A stretch of DNA of 64,000 bases, taken from contig NZ_PDJG01000001.1 of assembly GCF_002564005.1 (NCBI RefSeq), positions 1,116,001-1,180,000 on the forward strand, in the 5' to 3' direction. This DNA is from Sanguibacter antarcticus. GTDB taxonomy: Bacteria; Actinomycetota; Actinomycetes; Actinomycetales; Cellulomonadaceae. Positions 16,260 through 24,391 of this stretch are shown piece by piece (position 1 is the stretch's first letter; each line of letters begins with the position of its first letter). The position numbers and the translations under genes were made by a program. A model generated the notes under the pieces. The model ran no database searches. It saw nothing but the letters and a program-made list of their open reading frames with translations, and was not told the origin of the DNA.

Positions 16260-17585
16260 TCATGGCCGGCCGAGCGCCCGGTAGGTCCATCCTGCAGCGC
16301 GCCAGGCGATCGGGTCGAGGACGTTGCGACCGTCGAGGATCCTGCGGTGGGCGACGAGCTCCGCGAGGGCCGTGGGATCGAGGTCGCGGTACTGCTGCCA
16401 CTCGGTGAGCAGGAGCACGACGTCCGCGCCGGCGGCGGCTTCTTCCGCGGTGCGCACGTACTCGAGCCCGGGGACACGACGCCGGGCGTTGACGACCGCT
16501 TCGGGGTCGGTGGCCACGACGCGCGCTCCGAGGGCGTGCAGCGAGGCTGCGACGTCGAGCGCCGGGGAGTCGCGGGTGTCGTCGCTGTTGGGCTTGAAGG
16601 CGAGCCCGAGGACGGCCACGCGTGCGCCGGCGACCGGCTGGTCTCCGAGCACCTCAGCAGTGAGGTCGACCATGCGCTGGCGGCGGCGCAGGTTGATCGC
16701 GTCGATCTCGTGGAGGAAGCTCACGGCCTGGTCGGCACCGAGCTCTTCAGCGCGTGCCATGAACGCCCGGATGTCCTTGGGCAGGCATCCGCCGCCGAAA
16801 CCGAGCCCGGCGTTGAGGAACCGGCGTCCGATGCGGTTGTCGTGCCCGATCGCGTCGGCGAGCTGGGTGACGTCTCCCCCGGCGACCTCGCAGAGCTCGG
16901 CCATCGCGTTGATGAACGAGATCTTCGTCGCGAGGAAGGAGTTGGCTGCGACCTTGACGAGCTCGGCTGTCGCGAAGTCGGTGACGATGCGCGGGGTCCC
17001 GCCAGCCAGTGCCCCGGCGTAGACGGCGTCGAGCGTCGTGACGGTCTGCTCACCGGTCGCGTCGCCGACGCCTCCGGTGACGCCGTAGACGATCCGGTCG
17101 GGGTGGAGGGTGTCCTTGACGGCGAACCCTTCACGGAGGAACTCGGGGTTCCACGCGAGCGTCGCACCGGGGACGACGGCGGTGAGCTCGGCCGCGAGCC
17201 GGCCTGCTGTGCCCACGGGCACGGTCGACTTGCCGACGACGACGTCCCCGGTCTTGACGCGAGCAGCAACCTCCCGGAACGCCGTGTCGACGTACGTGAG
17301 GTCCGCGGCGAACGAGCCTGCCTGCTGCGGCGTCCCGACGCACACGAAGTGCACGTCAGCGTCACGGATGGCATCCATGTCCGTGGTGAACCTCAGTCGG
17401 CCGCTCGCGTGCGTCTCAGTGAGGAGCTCGGGCAGCCCTGGTTCGAAGAAGGGGGCCTTGCCCGCGGCGAGCGCGTCGATCTTCTCTTGGTCGACGTCGA
17501 CGCCGACCACCTCGTGGCCGAGCTTGGCCATGCATGCGGCGTGCACCGCACCGAGGTATCCGCAACCGACAACTGAGATCTTCAT
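16260..17585 (-). CDS. ugd: UDP-glucose 6-dehydrogenase
   Basis: 441 residues. Oxidises UDP-glucose to UDP-glucuronate with NAD+, giving the uronic acid precursor for the capsule or exopolysaccharide. Visible motifs: NAD-binding GCGYLG at 7-12, TPQQAG at 85-90, the STVPVGT block (120-126), EFLREG (148-153), Lys211 and Asn215 in the active site and the catalytic Cys267 in GFGGGCLPKD. A C-terminal UDP-binding domain (VAVLGLAFKPNSDDTRDSPAL, in two pieces) completes the protein. The start is at MKISVV with AGGGG upstream. It lies 118 bases downstream of a pyruvyltransferase in the exopolysaccharide locus and on the same strand. Confidence 0.95.
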   Translation of the reverse strand: MKISVVGCGYLGAVHAACMAKLGHEVVGVDVDQEKIDALAAGKAPFFEPGLPELLTETHASGRLRFTTDMDAIRDADVHFVCVGTPQQAGSFAADLTYVDTAFREVAARVKTGDVVVGKSTVPVGTAGRLAAELTAVVPGATLAWNPEFLREGFAVKDTLHPDRIVYGVTGGVGDATGEQTVTTLDAVYAGALAGGTPRIVTDFATAELVKVAANSFLATKISFINAMAELCEVAGGDVTQLADAIGHDNRIGRRFLNAGLGFGGGCLPKDIRAFMARAEELGADQAVSFLHEIDAINLRRRQRMVDLTAEVLGDQPVAGARVAVLGLAFKPNSDDTRDSPALDVAASLHALGARVVATDPEAVVNARRRVPGLEYVRTAEEAAAGADVVLLLTEWQQYRDLDPTALAELVAHRRILDGRNVLDPIAWRAAGWTYRALGRP

Positions 17586-17703
17586 AGAGCGCCCCTGCTT
17601 CTGTGTTCGAGTGGTCCGTGCTGCTGGTGGTTCGTCTTGCGTGCGTGGGTGCCTGCCGACCGGCGGGCACCGACGTGGTCTGAAGGGCTGGTCGCCCGGG
17701 TGG

Positions 17704-18561
17704 TCAGGCTGTCGCCTGCGCGGTCCGTGCGGTCCGTGCGGGCCACAGGTCCCACGGGAACGCCTCAAGGAGCGGCGCCGGGTCCCAGGACATCTCGGCC
17801 GGCACGGTCCGGGCTGCGAGCGCGGTGTCGAGGTCGTCGAACGTGTGTACGTCTGTGCGTCCTGTGCCGGAGAAGTAGTCGTCGTACTTGAACGACGGTT
17901 CGGCGCGGGAGCGGACGAGGGCGACGGGGATGTCGAGGGCCTCGGAGATGACGAGGCCGTGGAGGGAGGAGGAGACGACGCGTTCGCTGCGGGCGAGGCG
18001 CTCGATGACGTGGTCGAGCGGTCCGCGGGGGTCGACGAAGGCGGGGTGGTCCTTCCAGTCGTCGACCTCGTTGAGGTTCGGGATGACGGCGAGCGTGTGG
18101 CGCTTGTCTGCTGCCCATGCTGTGACCCTGGGGTCGAGGTGCGGGAGGAGGAGCGCTGGGTCTCCGTAGACGTCGGGGACGTCGATGCCGCGTTCGGTGA
18201 GGAACTTCTGGGTGTGCAGGCCTCGGACGGCGCGGACGTCGAGGGAGGTGAAGCGGTAGACGTCGGGGGCGATCTTGCCGTTGACGCCCGTTCCCCAGAC
18301 GGTGTCGCCTGTGCGGGCGAAGTGCATGACGGAACCGATGGTCAGGAGGTGCCCGGTGCGGGGGCTGCGTCCTGGGGGCAGCCGGCGCGGCACGGGGTAG
18401 GACGTGAGCCCTCGGGTGGTGCGGACGACCTTCTCGACGACGTAGGGGCCGAGGAGGTCGCCGAAGTTGTCTTTGCGCGGTCCCGTGGCGGTGAGCCTGC
18501 CGAGGCTCCCGCCGGTGCGGGTCTCGCGGGGGTTCCAGTGCACGAGCTTGACGGGTCTCAT
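17704..18561 (-). CDS. polysaccharide pyruvyl transferase family protein
   Basis: 286 residues. The start ATG overlaps the stop of the flippase gene (ATGA). Motifs of the family: NFGDLLGPYVV (about 35-45), WGTGVNGKI, VYGDPALLLP, SSSLHGLVISEALDIPVALV (about 205-224) and a C-terminal KYDDYFSGTGR. These GT-B-like enzymes move pyruvate from phosphoenolpyruvate onto sugar hydroxyls as a ketal, adding negative charge to exopolysaccharides. It is the last gene of the glycosyltransferase group before ugd. A second pyruvyltransferase domain occurs at the end of the 24388-26508 protein, so two distinct pyruvylation events are possible. Confidence 0.85.
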   Translation of the reverse strand: MRPVKLVHWNPRETRTGGSLGRLTATGPRKDNFGDLLGPYVVEKVVRTTRGLTSYPVPRRLPPGRSPRTGHLLTIGSVMHFARTGDTVWGTGVNGKIAPDVYRFTSLDVRAVRGLHTQKFLTERGIDVPDVYGDPALLLPHLDPRVTAWAADKRHTLAVIPNLNEVDDWKDHPAFVDPRGPLDHVIERLARSERVVSSSLHGLVISEALDIPVALVRSRAEPSFKYDDYFSGTGRTDVHTFDDLDTALAARTVPAEMSWDPAPLLEAFPWDLWPARTARTAQATA

Positions 18562-20006
18562 CGGCGTAGACCTTTCCGGAGTGTTGAGACGACGCTGCGC
18601 AGGTCGCGGCGCACAGCGGGGACGGCGGCGACGGCGAGTGCGACGACGAGCGCGCACACCCCGAGAAGTGCGGTGAGCTCGAGGACCGGGCCGAGGTAGG
18701 TCTCGAGGAGGTGTGCGGCGCCGCGTGCGACGACGACCATGACGGCAAAGATCGTCAGGGGTCGTGCTGCGCACAGGACGAGGGCTTTGGTGGGGATGCC
18801 GGCGCGTGGGACGGCCCAGATGGACAGGACGAGCCAGTTGACGGCGAGGCCTGCTGCGACGGCGGTGGCGACTCCGACGACGCCCCAGCGCAGGCCCAGG
18901 ACGATGAGGCCGATCATGAACAGGCGGGTGATGACGGAGAACTTCAGCTGGAGGGCTGTCTTGTTCTTGGCGAGGAAGATCCAGTAGTAGACGTAGCCCA
19001 TCGTCTGGAAGATCCCGCCGACGGCGAGGATCGAGAAGAGCAGGGGGGTGAGTCCCCACCCGGGGCCGAGGACGAGCTCGAGGAGCGGGTAGGCGACGGC
19101 CACGGCGACAGCGAAGGCGCCGCCGAGCCCGTAGGTGAGGATCATCTGGGCGCGCACGATGTAGGACTCGAAGAGGCGGGGGTCGCTCACCCGGGACAGG
19201 ACGGGCAGGGCGACGCGTGTCATGGGTGCGGCGATCTGCTGGAGCGGGAGCCGGAAGAGCTGGTAGGCGCGGTCGTAGAGGCCGACGTCGAAGGATCCGA
19301 AGCTGCGTCCGAGGAGGACGGAGTCGATGTTGGCGCTGACGTAGTTGACGACCTGGACGCCCATCGTGTTGGTGCCGAAGGCGACGAAGCGACGGATGCT
19401 CGTGCGGCGGCGTGGGAGCCCGGGGTGCCATGTCGAGGCGAGGGTGAGCCAGACGAGCGCGGCGGCGGCCGCGACGAGCTGCTGCAGGACGAGGCTCCAG
19501 ACGCCGATGCCGAGGACTGCGCCGGTGACGGCTGCGGTCAGGGCGAGTCCTTGTGAGCCGACGTCGACCCAGGCGAGGAGCTTGAACCGGAAGTCGCGGG
19601 AGGCGTTGGCGGCGAACTGTGCCTTGGCGGCCTGGAGGATGAACACGGTGGACAGGAGCCGGACGACGTTCGCGAGCTCGGGTGCGTCGTAGAAGTCGGC
19701 GATGAGGTCTGCTGCGAAGAAGACGACGGTGGCGCTGACGAGCCCGATGAGGACGTTGGTCCAGAAGATGTTGGTGCGTTCGGCGCCGTTGACCTCCTCG
19801 GCCTGGATGGAGGCGAGGGACAGGCCGAAGTCACCGAGGAGCAGGGCGATGCCGACGACCGCCATGACCATGGCGTAGAGGCCGAAGTCGTCTGGGGTCA
19901 GCAGGCGGGAGAGGATGACGATGCCCAAGGTCTGGATCATGAACTTGAGCCACTGGCCGCCGATGGTGGCGACGGCGCCGCGGACGGCGGTCTTGGAGAG
20001 GGTCAT
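18558..20006 (-). CDS. Wzx-type polysaccharide flippase
   Basis: 482 residues with 12-14 predicted membrane helices and little else. The N-terminus (TIGGQWLKFMIQTLGIVILSR, LLTPDDFGLYAMVMAVVGIA) is typical of MOP/PST-superfamily exporters of lipid-linked repeat units. It moves undecaprenyl-linked oligosaccharides across the membrane to be polymerised outside. It overlaps the neighbouring genes on both sides by ATGA. The next gene upstream encodes the polymerase candidate, giving a Wzx-Wzy pair. Charged residues inside helices (DDFG, RDFRFK) fit the family. Confidence 0.88.
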   Translation of the reverse strand: MTLSKTAVRGAVATIGGQWLKFMIQTLGIVILSRLLTPDDFGLYAMVMAVVGIALLLGDFGLSLASIQAEEVNGAERTNIFWTNVLIGLVSATVVFFAADLIADFYDAPELANVVRLLSTVFILQAAKAQFAANASRDFRFKLLAWVDVGSQGLALTAAVTGAVLGIGVWSLVLQQLVAAAAALVWLTLASTWHPGLPRRRTSIRRFVAFGTNTMGVQVVNYVSANIDSVLLGRSFGSFDVGLYDRAYQLFRLPLQQIAAPMTRVALPVLSRVSDPRLFESYIVRAQMILTYGLGGAFAVAVAVAYPLLELVLGPGWGLTPLLFSILAVGGIFQTMGYVYYWIFLAKNKTALQLKFSVITRLFMIGLIVLGLRWGVVGVATAVAAGLAVNWLVLSIWAVPRAGIPTKALVLCAARPLTIFAVMVVVARGAAHLLETYLGPVLELTALLGVCALVVALAVAAVPAVRRDLRSVVSTLRKGLRR

Positions 20007-21358
20007 GGTCGGGCTCCTCGTGGCACGGGGCGGGCGGCGCGTGCCGGCGTCGTCGTGCGCGCTGCCCCGGGGGACGAGACCGTGGACGTGGCGGGTGCGT
20101 CGTCGACGACCGGGCGTGTGCGCTGGACCTGGCCGAGGAGCACCCCGCAGACGAGGAAGAGCGTCTCGGCGACCGGCTGCTGCACGACTGCCCACCCGCT
20201 GAGGCCGACGACGGTGATGCCGAGGAGCAGGACGAGGATCCCCCGTGCGTGGTCGCCGACCTGTCCGTCGGTGCGGACCCTGCGCAGCGCGACGCCGAGC
20301 GCGTACACGAACGGGAGGAAGAAGAAGGCTGCGCCGACGATCCCGAGCTCGGCTGCCGTGAGGAGGAACATGTTGTGCACCGGGTAGCCGGTGAGGGCGA
20401 CGATGGGCTCGTGCCCGCCGACGGCCGTGACGTAGTTGTTCGGCCCGGTGCCGGTCCACGGCTGTGCAGCGATCTGCCGGTATCCCGCTGCGAGGAGCTC
20501 GGGGCGGTCTCCGCCCTCGCTGTCGACGGCGAAGCGCGTGAGGAGGCTGTCGAGCACGGGGACGAACACGGCGACTGTCCCCAGCGGCAGGAGGATCTTC
20601 TTGCCGAGGTTGCGCGTCGAGGGCAGGAGCAGCGCCCACGCGAGGATGACGACGACCATGGCGAGGATGTTGGCGCGGCTGAGCGTCGGTCCGGTCATCG
20701 CGAAGAGCACGAGGGCCGCGGCATAGCTCATGGCTCGCGTGCGCCCGGCGGTGGAGCGGCTCAGCGGCAGGAGCAGACCGAGGAAGATCACGCCGAGCTT
20801 TCCGAGCGTGGCCGGGTGGCCGAACAACCCGCTCGCGCGCTCGACGTCCCCCGCGCCGGAGGCGAGCTGGGACGCGACGCTCAGGCCCAGGACGCACGCC
20901 ACGAGGAGCAGGACGAGCGCGACGAACCGGCCCGAGGCCCCGTCCGGGTCCAGACGCGCCCCGAGGTGGAGGCCCACAGCCCACGCGCAGGCGCACGCCA
21001 GGACGTGCAGGAGACCGGAGGACACGTTGGGCGACGCAGGCCACAGCACGAGCGCGCCGAAGCCGCAGAAGACGACGACGGGCACGGCGAAGCGGGCTGA
21101 CCGGGGCAGCTTGCGCTCGACGAGCAGGACGAGAGCGAACCCCAGGAGCAGGGTGTTGTACGTCGTCAGTGCCGGGACCGCGCTGCTCACGCCCACGGTC
21201 CAGCCGAACGGCACGTCGCCGAAGCCCAGGAGGCGCACGGGCAGGAACGTCAGCGCCACGAAGAGGGCGGCGACAGCGAACCGGTAGCGGCCCATCGTGA
21301 GCACGACGCACATGACGGCGACGGCCCCGACGACCAGGAGGACGAGCTTAGGATCCAT
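20003..21358 (-). CDS. O-antigen ligase/Wzy-type polymerase
   Basis: 451 residues, about ten membrane helices. The C-terminal periplasmic loop has the Wzy-C/O-antigen ligase hallmark: PWTGTGPNNYVTAVGG then VHNMFLLTAAELGIVGAAFF (about 320-352), with the His of VHN. It is followed by another hydrophobic helix and a cytoplasmic, Arg/Ala-rich tail. Wzy enzymes polymerise lipid-linked repeat units. It stands between the flippase and the next glycosyltransferase. Its start overlaps nothing, but 10 bases separate it from the stop of the GT4 gene. Confidence 0.85.
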   Translation of the reverse strand: MDPKLVLLVVGAVAVMCVVLTMGRYRFAVAALFVALTFLPVRLLGFGDVPFGWTVGVSSAVPALTTYNTLLLGFALVLLVERKLPRSARFAVPVVVFCGFGALVLWPASPNVSSGLLHVLACACAWAVGLHLGARLDPDGASGRFVALVLLLVACVLGLSVASQLASGAGDVERASGLFGHPATLGKLGVIFLGLLLPLSRSTAGRTRAMSYAAALVLFAMTGPTLSRANILAMVVVILAWALLLPSTRNLGKKILLPLGTVAVFVPVLDSLLTRFAVDSEGGDRPELLAAGYRQIAAQPWTGTGPNNYVTAVGGHEPIVALTGYPVHNMFLLTAAELGIVGAAFFFLPFVYALGVALRRVRTDGQVGDHARGILVLLLGITVVGLSGWAVVQQPVAETLFLVCGVLLGQVQRTRPVVDDAPATSTVSSPGAARTTTPARAARPVPRGARP

Positions 21359-22418
21359 GGTTGGCCTGCTCGCTGCGTCCGTCCACGAGCTGCGCGTACC
21401 AGCGCGTCATGGACCGCCCCAGCGTCGACCAGTCGAGCGCCGAGAGGTCGGCGTGCTCCTCGGGCTGCTCGCGCGCCCACGCAGCCGTCTCCTCGAGGAC
21501 CTCGGGCGTCAGCGGTGCGTCGTAGATGACGACCCAGCGGGACCCGACCATCGCCTGGAGCTCGACGAACGTCTCGGTCCGCGGCACGAGGACCGGGCGG
21601 TCCAGCGACAGGGCGAGCAGCGCGCTGCCCGAGTTCGTGACCTTCTCGTACGGGAGCACCACGACGTCTGCTGCGCTGACCATCGTCGACATCTCCTCGT
21701 CCTCGAGGTAGCGCAGCACGAGCTGGACCCGGTCGTCGGTGTCGGCGCTCTCCTGGAGGTAGGGCGCGCTGTCGTCCTTCACCGACCCAGCGACGAGCAG
21801 GTGCGCTGATCGAGACTGCACCCCAGCGAAGGCGTCGAGCAGCTGCCCCACACCCTTGTACCGACGGATCTGCCCGACGAACGCGAAGAGGACCCCGGCC
21901 CCGCGCAGGTCGAGGCGCTCACGGGCCGCAGCGCGCGGCGACGGGGTGACGACGTCCCGGTAGTGCCCGTGCGGAAGCACCACGTACGGCCGCTGCGCCA
22001 GGTACGGGAGCCGCTCGTACGCCTCGGTGCGCGACGCCTCGGACATGAAGTGCACGCCGGAGACGACCTTCTGGAGGTGAGCGAAGAAGCGCGCCTCGAC
22101 CTCGGCGTTGTTGCCTTCGTGGTTGGCGAAGTTGTGCACGGTCCACACGACCCTGGTCCCTCGGGCACGAGCGAGCAGGAGCAGGGTACGGAGCATGAGC
22201 GAGCGCACCCGCGCACGGACGGTGCCCTTGCGGGAGAACTGCGCGTCGGGCCAGTGCCAGTGCCACACGTCTGCCCGACGAAAAGGGGAACGCTTGAGGT
22301 TGAACTCCCGCACGACCCAGCCCTGACGCTCGAGCCCTTCGGTGAGGAGCGCCTGGAACGGGTTCTTGGCCCGGTTCTGGCGAGCGGGCCACGACTCCAC
22401 CACGCGGGGCCCGGTCAT
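21348..22418 (-). CDS. GT4-family glycosyltransferase
   Basis: 356 residues. The N-terminal Rossmann half contains WHWHWPDAQFSR and a T-VHNFANHEGN stretch (VWTVHNFANHEGN); the C-terminal half has AFVGQIRRYKGVGQLLDAFAGV (donor-site lid), and VVLPYEKVTNSGSALLALSLDRPVLVP, which corresponds to the EX7E signature with the first Glu in PYEKVTNSGSAL. It adds a sugar to the lipid-linked intermediate, specificity unknown. It begins with an ATGA overlap of the stop of the 22415-24391 gene and has 10 bases to the polymerase gene. Confidence 0.82.
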   Translation of the reverse strand: MTGPRVVESWPARQNRAKNPFQALLTEGLERQGWVVREFNLKRSPFRRADVWHWHWPDAQFSRKGTVRARVRSLMLRTLLLLARARGTRVVWTVHNFANHEGNNAEVEARFFAHLQKVVSGVHFMSEASRTEAYERLPYLAQRPYVVLPHGHYRDVVTPSPRAAARERLDLRGAGVLFAFVGQIRRYKGVGQLLDAFAGVQSRSAHLLVAGSVKDDSAPYLQESADTDDRVQLVLRYLEDEEMSTMVSAADVVVLPYEKVTNSGSALLALSLDRPVLVPRTETFVELQAMVGSRWVVIYDAPLTPEVLEETAAWAREQPEEHADLSALDWSTLGRSMTRWYAQLVDGRSEQANHGS

Positions 22419-24391
22419 GCCGAGGCTCCTACGGTCGTCGCGGTGAGCGTGCCGCGCAAGAACGCGGCGAGGTCGCTCGAGCGCTCCCGTCCGGCGAATG
22501 CCGCGAGCGCGCGGGCGTGCTGTGCGGTGCGGTGGTCGGCGTCGGTGAGGCGAGCGATCGCGTCGCGCCACTCCTGGGGCGTTCCGGCGGGCTCGACGGG
22601 GCCGAGCGCGGCGAGGTCGCTGAAGACGGAGAGCCGGGAGGAGACGACGGGGCGGCCGCGCGCCCAGGCTTCCCACACGACGATGGGGTTGAGCTCGTAC
22701 CGGCTGGGCATGAGGACGGCGTCGCACCAGTCGAGCTGCTCGTCGAGCCCGTCGGTGCGTCCGAGGTAGCGGACGTCGTGCCGGTCGGCGACGCGTGAGA
22801 GGTCGGCGAGCAGCGTCTCGCGCAGCGGTCCGTCGCCGGCGACGTGCAGGGTGACGGGGTGCTCGACGGCGTCGAGGATCTCGACGATGCGGTCGAGGCC
22901 CTTCTGCTCGGTGAGGCGGCCGGCGAGCAGGAGCCGGAGGTGGCCGTCGTCGAGGGTGGCGCGCGGGGGTGCGGCGGGGCCGGACGCGGCGATGAGGTTG
23001 GCTTCGGCGCGGGCGGCGCCCTGGACGGCGAAGCGGCGGTCGCGGATCTCCTCGACGGCCCGCTCAGAGGGAGTGGTGACGAGCTCGCAGCGGCGGGTGT
23101 ACCGGCGCACGAGGATGTTCTCGAGGGCTCCGAGGCGGTCTGCGTCGTCGGTGGAGGGCAGCTGGTGGAAGCTTGCGGCGAGGTGGGCGTCGCGAGGGAT
23201 CGCTCGGAGCGCGAGGCCGAGCACGAGGTGGCTGCCGCGCATGAGGGAGTAGATCCGCGTGCGTCCGTGCAGGACGGGGCGCACACGCTGGGCGGCCTGG
23301 AAGACGCCGAGGGGTGTGCGGGGGGCGTCGAGCATGATGAAGCGGTGGCTGCGCTCGGCGACGGACTCGAAGTCGCGGCAGCCGCCGAAGAGCACGACGA
23401 CGTCGGCGGTGCCTGCCCCGACGTCGGCGAGGACGGACGCGAGCGCGTACTGCGCTCCCCCGCCCTCGAGCCAGGGGACGACGACGAGCGGACGGTCCGT
23501 GTCGTCGGAGGCGGGTGCGCTCGCGCCTGCGGCGCGGTGTGTGCCGGTGACGCGCTGCTCGATGCGGTCGATCGCCTTGAGGCTGATGCCGAGGGCGCCA
23601 CGGCGCGCTGCGTCGAGGTACCGGCGGTGGGCGACGCTGGTGCGGGCGCCCATCATGGCGGCCCCGCCGCGGATCGCCCGCTGTGTCATCGACGTGATGT
23701 CGATCCCGTCGGCGTCGGCGTAGTGGCGCCGGATGGCTTCCTTGCACTCGAGAGCGGTCTGCGCAGAGCGTGATGCCTTGCCGACGAAGATGCTGTACTC
23801 GCACGCTGGCGTGTCGTGCTGGACGATGCCGCCGACGCGCGAGAGCCGGATGACGGTCTCGTAGTCTTCCGCGTACCGGGGGCGCAGGGCGGGCGGCTCG
23901 GCGACCTGGGACGCGAGCAGGGCGCTGCGGCGGACCACCTGGGCGGCGGGCGGCCACGGGCCGACGCCTCGCTGGAGGAGGTCTGCGGTCGTCACCGGCT
24001 GCCCCGGGGTCCCGTAGAGGGAGCGCAGGGAACGGTGGCCGTCCGGGTAGACCGCCACGACGCTCCCGGCGACCGCCGCGAGGGTCGGGTCGGCGTCGAT
24101 GATCTCCACCGAGCGGCGCACGCCGGGGGCGCAGAGGCTGTCGTCTGCGTCGAGGAACACCAGGAGGTCGGTGTCGCACGCGTCCAGACCGCGCAGGCGG
24201 GCAGAGGCCGCGCCGGCGTTGTCCTGGCGGATGACGTGCGCGCCGCACCGGGCTGCGACCGCACCGGTGTCGTCTGTGCTGCCGTCGTCGACGACGATGA
24301 CGCGGTCGGCCACGCCTGCTGTCGACGCGATGGCCCGCTCGATGGTGCTCCCGGCCTCGTAGGCCGCGATGATCACGGTGACGGCGCTCAT
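22415..24391 (-). CDS. bifunctional glycosyltransferase: GT2 domain fused to GT4 domain
   Basis: 658 residues. Residues 1-230 are a GT2 (GT-A) domain: VTVIIAAYEAGSTIERAI, VIVVDDGSTDDTGAVA, FLDADDS (metal-binding DxD) and the acidic RYAEDYETVIRLSR block. After a linker, residues 300-650 are a GT4 (GT-B) domain: VVPWLEGGGAQYALASV, LLLAGRLTEQKGLDRIVEIL, GDGPLRETLL and the acceptor-side MPSRYELNPIVVWEAWARGRPVV. Both halves look intact, so one polypeptide may perform two sugar additions. The gene overlaps the next by ATGA. The fusion is continuous, without any frameshift signal. Confidence 0.82.
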   Translation of the reverse strand: MSAVTVIIAAYEAGSTIERAIASTAGVADRVIVVDDGSTDDTGAVAARCGAHVIRQDNAGAASARLRGLDACDTDLLVFLDADDSLCAPGVRRSVEIIDADPTLAAVAGSVVAVYPDGHRSLRSLYGTPGQPVTTADLLQRGVGPWPPAAQVVRRSALLASQVAEPPALRPRYAEDYETVIRLSRVGGIVQHDTPACEYSIFVGKASRSAQTALECKEAIRRHYADADGIDITSMTQRAIRGGAAMMGARTSVAHRRYLDAARRGALGISLKAIDRIEQRVTGTHRAAGASAPASDDTDRPLVVVPWLEGGGAQYALASVLADVGAGTADVVVLFGGCRDFESVAERSHRFIMLDAPRTPLGVFQAAQRVRPVLHGRTRIYSLMRGSHLVLGLALRAIPRDAHLAASFHQLPSTDDADRLGALENILVRRYTRRCELVTTPSERAVEEIRDRRFAVQGAARAEANLIAASGPAAPPRATLDDGHLRLLLAGRLTEQKGLDRIVEILDAVEHPVTLHVAGDGPLRETLLADLSRVADRHDVRYLGRTDGLDEQLDWCDAVLMPSRYELNPIVVWEAWARGRPVVSSRLSVFSDLAALGPVEPAGTPQEWRDAIARLTDADHRTAQHARALAAFAGRERSSDLAAFLRGTLTATTVGASA

